NCBI GenBank assembly: GCA_023055355.1
Contig: JALJCS010000020.1
Span: 5,501,001-5,565,000, forward strand
Length of the DNA stretch: 64,000 bases
Direction: 5' to 3'
Origin: Agelaius tricolor
Lineage: Eukaryota; Chordata; Aves; Passeriformes; Icteridae
Made by a program: the position numbers and the translations under genes. Under the pieces are notes generated by a model, which made no database searches, was not told the origin of the DNA, and was given only the letters and a program-made list of their open reading frames with translations. Positions 21,016 to 33,100 of the stretch are shown one piece after another; position 1 is the stretch's first letter, and each line of letters opens with the position of its first letter.

Positions 21016-21178
21016 TCAGTCTCCCACCAGAGGGTTGCAATCATCTTGTTGATTTCGAAGCTTTTTCTTGAAGATGGATATGGATGTGGATGGTTGGTAA
21101 AATATACTCCAGATCTCACCAGCAGTAGTGACATCACTGCAATCCTCTGTTTCAGCTGCAGCTGGAATCTGGTGGGAC
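21016..21178 (-). CDS. KREMEN1: KREMEN1 exon 9: cytoplasmic tail and stop
   Basis: After TTTCCTAG the exon reads SHQIPAAAETEDC, then GEIWSIFYQPSTSISIFKKK, then QQDDCNPLVGD and TGA at 21018-21016. The tail is the best conserved intracellular part of the family. Confidence 0.96.
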
Positions 21179-24100
21179 CTAGGAAACAAGAGTGAATTCA
21201 CTCTTGTGTTCAAGTGCTTGGGTAGCTGTGGTTATTAATGTGTTTGCACATGGGAGTGCTCACTGCCTCCACTGCATCTGTGACATTTCTTTCTACCTTA
21301 TGTGCAAAATGTAGGTTTTTGGAGTGTTTCTTGGTTGGCTTGATCAAATGAAAAGTTAGGCATCCTTCTGCCAGCCTAATGACAGCACTGACATCAAGCA
21401 AAGAGGGCTCTACAGATTGGAGTTGTTACTATTATAGTTGCTATTAATACAAATTAATTTCCTTGTATATTTTTAAGCATGTTTGTACTATGTAAATACA
21501 ATATTCGACATTTTGATTTGTTGATAACTCACCCATCATTTCATTCAGTGAGTGTCCATCTAGAGGACCCAGAATTTACTTGGTAGGAATGTAGAGGTTT
21601 TAATTTTTTCCCTGCAAAGTATTATCACAATTTGACCTCTTCTCACCAAACCTGGATGTCTGATAACATTTTCCTCCTTCCTCCTAAAGTACAGATCTTG
21701 TCAAATCAAGACCAGAAGAGATAGTCTAGTAGCAAATGCTATACCAACAGGCTGGAAAGTTTAAAAATGTGCTTATTTAGGATCTTCTATGAGAATACAA
21801 ATATGTAATATAGCTAACTTGGTTTGGAATGTGGCCAATCTGACAATGGGAAGGCAGAGAGGAGCCCCAGGTTTGGTTCAGAGCTGAGATCTTGGGTCTC
21901 TGGTTGGTTTTGCTCCCCACTCACCTCATGGTAACGTGCAGAAGTATCTTTGCTATTATGGCTGTGGCACTCAGGATGAGCAGTGCTGCAAGGCTGTATA
22001 TTGTCCATTCTGCAAAAGAGAAGAGGGGCAGCTCTCAGTACATTCATTTATTTACAGTTTTTACAGTAAAAGTATTGCATGAAAGGAACAAACAGCCTTT
22101 TGATGCTTTATTCAAATCTGGAATTTGACAATGCCTTAAACCTGCAAGTATTTTCTGTAGACTGGCACAAACCATACAACTTTCAGTCAGAACTGCTTTT
22201 TTCCCTTGCAGAACTCCTCCCAATAAAACTGAAAGCTGGCAAAATTCAAAGCATATGCTAGTCAAATTATCTAGGAAAGGAAGCAGAAGTTCCCTTCCAC
22301 CCACTGCCCCATTCCTCAAAGCATTGCCTGTACATGATGATTTGAACAGTATTTTTGGAACTGCATAAAATCCAAGGGTGCAGTTTCTGTTGGTGTTCCT
22401 GGGCAGTTTAACACTAAGGCAGCTTAGGTGTAATTGTGGTAAGCCAGCATTAGGCTGGGCCTGGTCCCAGACTATTCCTGGGCAGGTTCTGCACCTTGGC
22501 TGGTTTGGGTGTGAGCACATTGCAGGTTTGGGATGCAGACAGCTCCAGGACTGTGGGACTGAGACCCAGCTCCAGTGAGACATAAAAGCAGATGGCCAGG
22601 GTGGTTTAACAACAGGAGAGAACAAGTGATATTCACTAAGAGTGCATTTCCAGCCTTCAATTACACAGCTCAGTAATTTCCTGAATTCAGTGATGTCCTG
22701 AAGCTGAGTTCTGAACATGACATTTCTCAGTGAGCCCTCCCCTACACCCATTAACTTGTCTAGTCCCCTTTGTATTACTGATGAGGCTTTTGTTAATTGG
22801 GATAGCAGGGATGCAACCAGCATTCAAGCCATTCTAGACTCTACAAGTAAAGTTTGCTCTTTTTTCAGCAACTCGTGCCCTTCTGTGGCATGCAGGTCAC
22901 TAAAGGTGATTGCAGTAAGGAGGCTGCTCTGACTCATGTGTTTTGAGATGCTTTCATTCTCAAGAACTCACCATCTTCACACTATTTCTGACTTGGCTGA
23001 GAAGTGTTTTGAAATGTAATGAGAGAATCCCAGTTAGTGCTAATTAGACTGAATGAAAATTCATTTTTTAGTAAGATGCACAGTAGATCTGCTAATGAGG
23101 AGGCAGCAAAGGAAACAGTGACTCCAGATTTTGCTTTGGCAAAATGGTTTTTCCCATTTCCCCATTTGATGGTGTCATTACCAGGCATGGAGCTGGTAGG
23201 ATGGCTTGGGCTGGTTGTGATGACATAGAGGATCTTTGATGACCGGGCTGCATTGATGCTGAGATTTGCTTGCTCATTTGTCCTCTCTGGAAGGGTGTGA
23301 TTCACTGGGATCTTGTTTTGGTGCACATTGTCCTTCACAGCTGAAAACACAGGAGTGTGATTACAATAACAATCTCTTAACAGGTATAACTGGACTTTAT
23401 TTTGTGCTTATAAACAGACATGCTGCTCTCTGGTTTACATAAGAGAACTCAAATAATCAAATTATAGCTGATTCCTAAAAAAGCCTGTACTTCACCAGTT
23501 TGGGATTCTCAGAATTTTTCTGGAAGCTGGTTGTTCATCATAACAGTAGGTACAAATCAAGGACCAGAACATTTTCTCCTGATGACTTTTAGCTAGAGAG
23601 GAAGAGACTGTTGGGAGGAGCCAAGATAAACCAATGTACAGATGGATTATTGTTTGTTTCCCTTTGCCATTTTCTAATCTGTTCTAACAGGAAGATCTAG
23701 AATTGAATTCTGAAATTATGAAATAAATAGCAAAGTGCAGGTTTTGAAAACCTGTATTTTGCTATTTATGATGTAGCTGACTGGAATGTTCTAAACTGAG
23801 AGACATTTTGGCTAAACTTTCACCCAGTGAGTAGTGGCAACAAGAGAGATGAAACACCTGTTAGATAAGAGCTAAAATATTTGGTTTTTAATTGCCACTT
23901 CAGAAATCTCTTGTGTGAATTAAATGCTTCACTGAAAGGTAGAAACAGCAAAGGTTACCTCTTACCTCTATACCTGATAGCAAATCCCTGGGCTTGATTG
24001 ATGTCATCTGAGAAAAAGTACAAAATTACAAAATCCAAAGAGATGTTAAAGGTGTGGGGAGGCTTGTTCTTGCCATTAAAACGAGCCAGAACGTGGTAGG

Positions 24101-27100
24101 TGTAACCATCCAGCAATTCCACCATATCTGTAGCATCCTTGATTTCAAAAAGGACAAAGGTGAAGTGGATTTGAGATGCTCCTGGAACTTGTATGGTCCA
24201 ATAACAGACTTTGCCTGTGCCATATGTGTCAGGGAAATCTGGGGAATAGATCACAGCTGTAGCAGAAGTGTAATTCCCTCCACAGGCACCAATAAGGGCT
24301 GTGAAAAGAAGAGGAAAGGGGGGGGAATGGGAAGAAAGAAAAAAAGAGGTAGTACGTTAATTTTGCAAAGCTTTAGCACCCTATAGATTCTAAAATGTAA
24401 ATGTGACTTGAAGGTAGACTGGCTAGGCCAGCAGGATGCAGAGTCTGCAGCTGCTCTTTCCCTCCCTCAGCACAGCTTTTGTTGCCTTTTCTTGGAATGC
24501 TTATGCCTCATTACTCTGACTCATGCATCAGTCTTGAACACTGCAGCTTTCCTTTGTCCTTGTGTGTAACCAGGTACCCTCTCCTGCATCCCTGCAGAAA
24601 TGGGATGAAAGATAAATCACTGATTCAGGGGCTTCTACTCTAAACCTATCAGGCAGGCAAGAAAGTGGATTAGTGACTATTAACTCTTACTGCTTAATGA
24701 CTGATATTCCTTCACAGCTGTAGGAAATTGGAAACTTAAACACCAGTGAATCCAGAGAGAACTCAAATGCCACCAAATGACAGTGCATATCCATGCATGC
24801 TCATACAATTTTTTACTCTCTAGTCAGATCAATGCCTAGGGAGTTTCTGACAGCTAAGTACCACTTGTGAAGAAAGTGAGAGAACCTCTGGAGCATGAGC
24901 AAGCAAAATTTCTTGGAAGAGCTATTTCACATTATTAATGGATGAGAATTTTAGGCAGAAATGGAAAGCAGCTTTGATTTATACTGCATGGAGGTGTTTT
25001 GCTGTTTGGTGTGCAACAGTTCTCTTTGTTTTGAGCCTTTTCCCTAATTTGCTGAACATGTGAGGCCTCTCCTTTGGGAAAAGCTGAGCCTGCTTCAATA
25101 CTTACTGTCAAAAAGAATGACTCTGCCATCCCCACCGCAGGGCTGAGTGTGGTCTCCAAAGCAAACACTGTTGCATTCCGTGCTGGCTGCCTCCCCGTAT
25201 CTCCAGTAGTCAGGATTATTTCCACAGAAGCAAGCATAACCTGATTCCATGCCTGCAAACTTTGACAACAAAGATGCATAAGGAAGGGAGGAAAAGTATT
25301 TGAAGGAGTGACAGCGGGAGGTTGTTTGAGCAAGAAAGCTGGCAAAGAAAATGTGTGTTTTGGAGAAGTATGATTACTCAGAGGAACCACCACAGGCTAT
25401 TTTTGTTTGGGCTGTCAGGATGCTACTTAAGACTGGGGGGAAAGACAGAATGGAGGGCACCCTGACATAATGGAAGTAAGCAACCATATTTCCCCCTGCT
25501 GTTATTCATTAGCCATTTGTCCAGATTCCTCTGGATGCAGAGACAGGGTTTGATCTCTGCGGTGGAAGTCCAACCTTAGACCTCCCCAAGGTTAAAAAAA
25601 ATGGGGAAGAGGAGAAATACGACAGAGACCTGTAGGCATGTTGCCATTTTTGTGTTTGAAAGCATTCTGTAAATGGATGGGAAGGAAATCACCTTGAACT
25701 GCTGGCTGCGGCAGGAGCTGATGCACGTCTGGATGGTGAGCTTGTTGGAGGTCTCGCTGGTGCCAGTCAGGGGTGGTGGCTCCCCGTGGTCCTTGTAACA
25801 GCCCAGATTTCCTGGCACTGGCAAGAGTGACACAAAGCAGTCATTCTAGAGTGCCTGTAAACATCCCAGATCACTTCATGCACTACCTGGTCACTGAGCA
25901 GCTCTCTCTATGTTCTGGGCTCGATGCCGCCCTATGGGAACTCTTTGTTACTCATGCTCTGCATGATTCTTGTCATATTTTCCAAACACACCCAGGGACG
26001 AGTGATGGGACAAAAGAGTATCATATCATCTCAGCAATATACCTGTAAGACTGTCTAGCTGGTTTCAGTAAGCTGCAGTAAAATATACAAGATAAATACC
26101 TTGCTCATTTCTCCTGAAAGAGGCAATTTAAAAAACCCAAGGCATTAAGTGGGTTCAGGGGGGTTTTGTGGTTTGTTATTTTTGTTTTGTTTTTTACTAC
26201 TGGCATGCATATTCTGAAAATGTAAATTAAACTGTTTGATTTCTGTCTGACCTTCCAAACGTGACATTCTGGAAGTTTTCAAAACAGGATATTTGAGGGA
26301 GGGAACCTAAACTGTTTTAGAATGGAGTTTGGCAAGTTTTATGGGAGGGACTAATATAGGGGAATTTCCTAATATTTAAAACTTGAATTCTGATATGAAT
26401 CTGAAGCATCATACAAGGAGATTAAAAATGAGCAATATTACTTTAAGAAGACAACCCATCTATTTACATTAAAATGATGTTTCAAGGCTCCTTGGTCACT
26501 ATGGGAGATCAGAGTTTTCTCCCTTCAGTGCTCTGGTTTTTTTTTTTGGTTTTGCACTTTTCATCAAAGCACTGGAATTTAGCCATGACCACCCCGGGGA
26601 GAGGATGTGGAGTACAATACAGTGCTGGGATAATGGCATAAAATTATCCCTTGCCCACTTGTCATATCTATTCACATGCTTGAAATTAAATCTGTTACTA
26701 GCTCTATGTTAAGTTTTATTCTTGTGCCAGATTGACATGGATTCTTTTTGTCCACCTAACTGCCACAGCTCTGTTTGACATGATGTGCTCAGAGACCTGT
26801 ATGAGTGTTTTATTTATGTAGTCATTGGTATTAGAGTACCCAGTAAACTTATTATAAATAATGACATAATGTTGCTTGAAATACTGTTCAGAAATTAATT
26901 TTGTTCTCTAAGAATACAATTTCAATTATAAATACTTGCATGGAGTTATGGCTTTGATATGCCCTGCAGCAACATTCATATAAGTACTGAGACTTCAAGT
27001 TACAGCCTGATTTAACATACCTTTGGAAATCCCCACTTGCAGCCCCACCCCAGCTGAGTACAGCTGGGCAGATAACTCATGAGAGAGCTCATTCTTTTTT

Positions 27101-30100
27101 GTATTGTGCATGATTTCACAGCCCTGAAAAAGCTTCCTAGTTATCCAACCTAGCTCATTTTCCTAAGAGACCTGGGATTTTAATTTTTTTTTTCTTTTTT
27201 AAAGTAGCTTTATTAGTGAGACCTTTCAACCTTGGCTCCAGAGGATTAGTACTTCAGTATGCAGAGAAACCTGAGTAATTTGAAAACTTCTTAAATTTTT
27301 TAAATAAATCAAGCGTACATCCTAAGGCTAATAAGTCTCTGGTGTCCCAGCATTATTTTAACATTCTTTGCTCTTAATATTTAGCTTGCTAAAGAAACTT
27401 GGCAAAAAAAGTGAGGTAGTCAGTGTTCTGCAATTACTGTTCATGCTCACCAGTGATATTTCACTATTACACTGTCTTCACCCATTTGTATCTATTTGTC
27501 CTCTTCTGCTTAAAAGGTCACCTCTTTTGCACAAGCATATTATTTTTCTTTTAAGCAGCATTTGACTTAATGAGGTCCTGGCAAACACTACAGTTTCTGC
27601 ATTTTACATGTTGAGGCACATATTCAATACATTAAAATATGGAATTAATCCTTTTGAGCTCAAAACCATGTTCCAGCTATGCTCATCTGGCTGTCTTTGA
27701 AGAGCTTCCCAGCTTTTTGCACATGCACAAATTGTTAGGGCTGTCCTTGTTCCTGTGTTCCATACAGATCTGTATAAATTACCTGGCCCTGCCATTTAAC
27801 ACCTCCTCCATATTTCAGTCAAATTTATTACATTACATACATGCACACTGGAAATATGATTCCAGTAATGAAATCTGTTTATGAGGAGAGAGTCATGTGA
27901 GTCATAAACATGAAGATGTAGTTAAGTGGTAGAGCAAGCCTTTCTTTCTTTCTTTCACATTTTGGAAGTGTAAGTTGTTATTTCCTTTGAACTTAAACCT
28001 AACCTCATTAACAAGGAGACCAAAAAAGTCAGGAATAGCTGCAGCACTGCAAACAAACCATCTGAAGCATTCAGTTCTGAATGCTCCATGTGAGATGCAC
28101 ATGTTCTCTCAGCACTCAGAGCTGCAGCCTTGCCTTTTATTTTGTTTCTGTCCATTCCAGTCTGCTTAGCAGACATGAAAAAGGGAAGAGGAAGAAAAGG
28201 GAAGACAAAGCTCCTCCTGGAGTAACTACCACTGTCTTCTGTGATTGTACTCATCCATCTTCATATAACACTGCTAAATTCTGTATATTACCTTTGCAGA
28301 ATGTCAGAACACATTTCTGACTGAAGCATGTAGTGTTATGTAAATATTAGGGAATGAGACACATGAGATAATCATGTGAATTCATCACCATAATGAAAAA
28401 TTCTTAACTGTAGATTCTTAATTATTGTTCAGATGAATCATTGCATGCAAATCTCTCTAGGCAATCAAGATGCTTCACGTTGCTGGCACTGCTATGGTAT
28501 TATGTGGGCACAGTTAATAGGTAACTTATGTTCCAGATAATTTTCTACTAGTAAATATCATTAAGGAAAAAAAAGCTTATATAAGAATTTTTTCTCTAAA
28601 AATTTCAAATAGTTTTTTTTTTTAAAAACAATTGCTTTCTTGCTCCATCACAAAAGTCAAGTTTTGCATTCAAAAACTGACTTTGCATTTTATTTGTAAC
28701 TTCACAAGATAGTTTTGATGGTCCTATGACTTAGCATCATGCTTACTGAAAACAGAAAGTGTGGTGAAGAATAAAAGATTTTTTTACACAGCTTCATAAA
28801 CCATGAGGTTTGTATTAAGATTTGGATGTGATTGCAATGTACAGTTTGCTCTAAATTGCTGCAATTCCTTTTTCTAGTATCGAGTTTCAGTGCAATGCTT
28901 GAAGCAGCTGCTACTGGTCAAAAGGACATTTTGTAAATGTAAGTCTGGATTATCTGTGCAAGTAAGTGTCCAAGTTTAAATCCTCTGCTCCCCACCACAG
29001 AGAAAATGAGCAAGGCTGGTTTTAAAAGGATCCTTTGTGTAGAACAAATGGAGTGGAGAGAATTTGTCTTTCAGCTTTTTTCCTGGTGCCATATCCAGAT
29101 AATTTGTTAACATCTGTGGTCTTTAAAGAAAATGCAAATTCTTTCATTTTAGACCAAGTTAAATTTCTTAATTAGGAGGGTCAAGTTTCTTAAATCATAC
29201 CTTATATATTGGTAAAATAAGTAAGATGTCCTCTGAACAATGAGTATCAGAGTGTTGAGTGATTTTGTGCTATTTAAATTAGACTCCTTAATCTGTATTT
29301 AAGTCTAGGTAAAAGCCATCTGTCTTAAGGTCACACTTATGTATTTGTTTGCCTAGCATGAAGATGTGAGTCATTCACATTCATAAAAACCCCAAAACAA
29401 CAAAGCTATGAACAAAGTGAAAAAAAATCACTTCAGCTCCGTTTTTCTTTCGTCTGGTTTTGCTTTCTGAACTTCAAGTAAGAAATAGACTTCTTCCAAT
29501 CAAATGTATGTCCACATGTGGACACCTGCTCTGGTGCTTAGCACTGAAGACCTAAGTTATGCCTTAGAAAAAGAGGGTACTTGCACAAAAGAAGTTAGGA
29601 AAGCAAGTGAAGTCATTAATGATTAGACTTATTAAAATGTGTAGCCATGGTTGCTTGTTAACATGCAAAACTAGAATATCTTCTTAGTATTTGGACATAT
29701 TTTAAACAATGTGATTTGGGAAAGAGAATTTTGGAAGATACTGACACAGATCATGACATTGTGGACACAGTAAAAATAGAATACATTAAAATATTAAATT
29801 CTGGAAAGAAGCTTCATGTGAGTAGCTTGTAAGTGATCTGATTTTAAAAAAATCAAACTAAGTCCAAGTTGTGGTTTCACAGCAATGCTAAGTATCTGCA
29901 CCTGCCAGAGACAGAATTCTACTCCAGAGTTCCCATACAGCACACAGACACCTTTTCACTGTGTCCTCTCATATTTTCATGTTTTCTCCAAGCAGTTCTG
30001 CATATGATGCTCTATACACATTAAACTAATGTAATTTATTTCATGAGCTAATTGCAATGAAGGGACACATATATACCTTGTAAAAACTCCTTTTTTGTTT

Positions 30101-33100
30101 TTTTCCTCTAGATTTTAATAAATTAATGATCTATTGATTCAAAGAGCTAGCAGTACTTCACATGTTTTGTGTGACTCCCTATCATACAGTATTATTTCTA
30201 AATAATATCATCCAGTAATTCTGAGATAAGATGAAAAGGATAACAGTGGAGGAACGATTCAGTAAGCTTGTCATTAACTCTCAGAAACCTGTTTAAAATA
30301 CAGCTTAGTCTGCACATGAAAATAAGCTGTTTTGCCTTATCCTAATTTGTGTTTGGAAATCACCACCCACTGTTGTGGAACTGCCAATCTCTGCTCAGGT
30401 GAGATGGAGGCCTGAAAAATCTGCAGGGTGCTCTTACTTCTACAGGATGGGATCTCACAGTATTTCCAGTATATTCCATCTTCATGTTCTGCAATATAGC
30501 ACCATGGGCTGACATCCCCATCAGGGTTTCTGAAAGAGAAAAATAGTCATTGAAATTTATCTTCTTTTTCCTAAAATCACACCAAAAAAATCAATCTTAT
30601 TAAGCTTCAATGGCATTACTATTTTTGCTCTAGTACCTACCAAAAATGCAAAGTTTTGCATTATCAGAAAGTTCAGATAGCTTTGGTTATTACAGGATTC
30701 ATCAAGCACAAGATGCTAGTAATGTCTAAAATGTAGCTTTGTTTTACTCTAAGGTGAAAAGGTGCAGAGCTGTTTCTGGTCAGTACTGACAGAGAGGAAG
30801 ATTTTCTGTCCCACATCCTGTGTACAGGTTCCATAGACTCATAAACTTGATTTTCTGCCTTGGTACAAAATAGTCCAGACTCCAACTTTCTGTGTGTATG
30901 GTGATAAAAAGCTGATAAAGGCTTCTGGGAAAGACTGAATTTTTTTCCTCCCTTTAAATAAAAGTGTGATTTAACCACCAATATAAAGAGATCATTTCAG
31001 TGATCTCTTTATATTGATGGTTAATTCCTTATATGTCCATGATGTTGATCACTATTTTTATAATTATTTGCTGTTGTGTAGCACCACTTACAAATGCATA
31101 CCTAATTAGTCATTAGGTTATTTAAAGTTTTTTTCTATATACACTGTGAAAGGCTATTCACATTGCAAAGATCTATTTAAGAGAATAATTTCTTATTTTG
31201 GACAGGTTAAAGTATGACTTTTTCTTTTAACTAGGACCAGTTGCAATCTTTTTATCATGTGCTTTGGCATGAATTCTATAAATGACACTGCCCTACTGAA
31301 GTGTCAGTCCAGCTGCATCTTGTCATTTATGCCTATTAACAACTCTTTTGTGGGAGATCCAATTTTAGAAATTCTGTGGATGTTTTTTGGTCAAATAGCA
31401 GACTGCTGAAAACAACTGGTGAGATGAGTGCAGTTTAGATGACTAAAATGCTGCTAGTTAGGCTTTCAAACAGATTAGTAGAGGCAGTGCACCAGGAAAG
31501 TCTAAGACTAGCTATGCTAGGAATTTAGGTGTAATGCAAGAGCCTCCAGTAGCTAAAAAAAGTAGAAGACTAAAACCAAGTGAAACTTGTACTTGAACTA
31601 GCCCATTTTCCCTTGTTGCCAGAGTTACAGGAATTTTTGCAATTACATCTTCATGAGAGAAACCGTATGTCAGGAATTCAATCATGAGAATGGCACTCTA
31701 CATAGAAATGCCTTAAAAATGTGAGGAAATTGGAGAGAAACATGATGAATGTCTTTAGAAATCTTTGTCTTCAACCTCAGAAGTGCATGGCAGTTAGAAA
31801 GCAACTCTCTGTCTTTCAAAATCTCCAAAAATTTGTACTCATAATTTTGTTATGGTTGAACTGAGTGAGGCATTTCCATCTTGACAGGGTGTCTTGCAGT
31901 AAACAAAATGTTCCAAGTAAGGACCACCCATGGAGAGGTAACATGCTTCTGATTAATATTTCAAGTGTAAAACTTGATTATTCAAATGTTGTCCCCAAAA
32001 TCAAATCTCAAGTCTATGTATTATGTCTTAAAAAAGCCCTGTGAGGTATGTGCTGCCTGAGAAAAGGGAAAATCCACTTGTCCATTGTCATCAAGCAGAT
32101 GAATGTCAGAGAAGAGCTAAACCAGCTGTATTGCAGACCTCAACATTTGCTATAGATATATTCTGGCACTCTTAGTGACTTTCCAAACTTTCTTTCAAGA
32201 GAAGGTGAAGTTAAAAGTCATCCATCAGTTAGGACTCTCACTCCATAAACCTGTGAGAATATTCCTAGGCCAAGTGATACAGCATAAGGAAGAAAATGAG
32301 GACAATCTAATACTTAGCAGACTCAGGTAAAAAGGCTCTTTTTGGTAATGAAGTAATTTCTCAGGTTTACACATCAGATTATAGGCTTCTTGCTCCTTGT
32401 AGCATTTACCAAGTTCTCATTTGCTAAGTAAAGCAAGTCTCAAGTAAGTGTTTTTTGAGTATCTGGATAAACATCCAGTTTCTCATGGATGTTTTTGCTC
32501 AGCTTGTACATGTTTTGCTTTGTACTAACTAAAATATTAGCCAGAGATGACTGCCAAAACGAAGATCCTGTAGCTACAGCCTGTCTAGAATATTGCCACA
32601 CAGCAACAATCAAAATTACATTCTTGATTCTGCTATTATTATCAAAGAGAATTCAGTGGCCACTGTATTTTTCACAGCTCTGTATTAATATGCCTACTGA
32701 GACAGCTGAAGAAAAGCCTACAGAGCCTAAACATCTCTGAACTTAAGTTCTGATTTGGCTCCTAAATTCTGAAGTCCTTATTTAAGTTTTGTTCTAAGTT
32801 CTGCCCATAGTTATGGAGGACTTTCTGTAGAAGGCGAGGAACAGAAGTGCATGTTTTAATGCACTTAATCCATGGTTTAATCTGGTATTGTAACCCCTGA
32901 CAGATGAGATTCTGAATTCAAATAACTCTAAATCACTGATGCTCAATTAGAATTTTTAGTGACTGTATAACTTTCATTAGCACAAAACTTGGGAAGTGTA
33001 ACAGAACCAGGGTTGTGTGTGAGAATAAAAACCATCCAGAGACTCCTCCAGACACTCACTGCACTGTGTCCTTCTAATTTGGATTATTGTTTTTTATCTC

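Noticed and set aside
27935..27957. Short CTTT repeat as a possible functional element
   Set aside because: It has only about four units in an intron, ordinary simple sequence.
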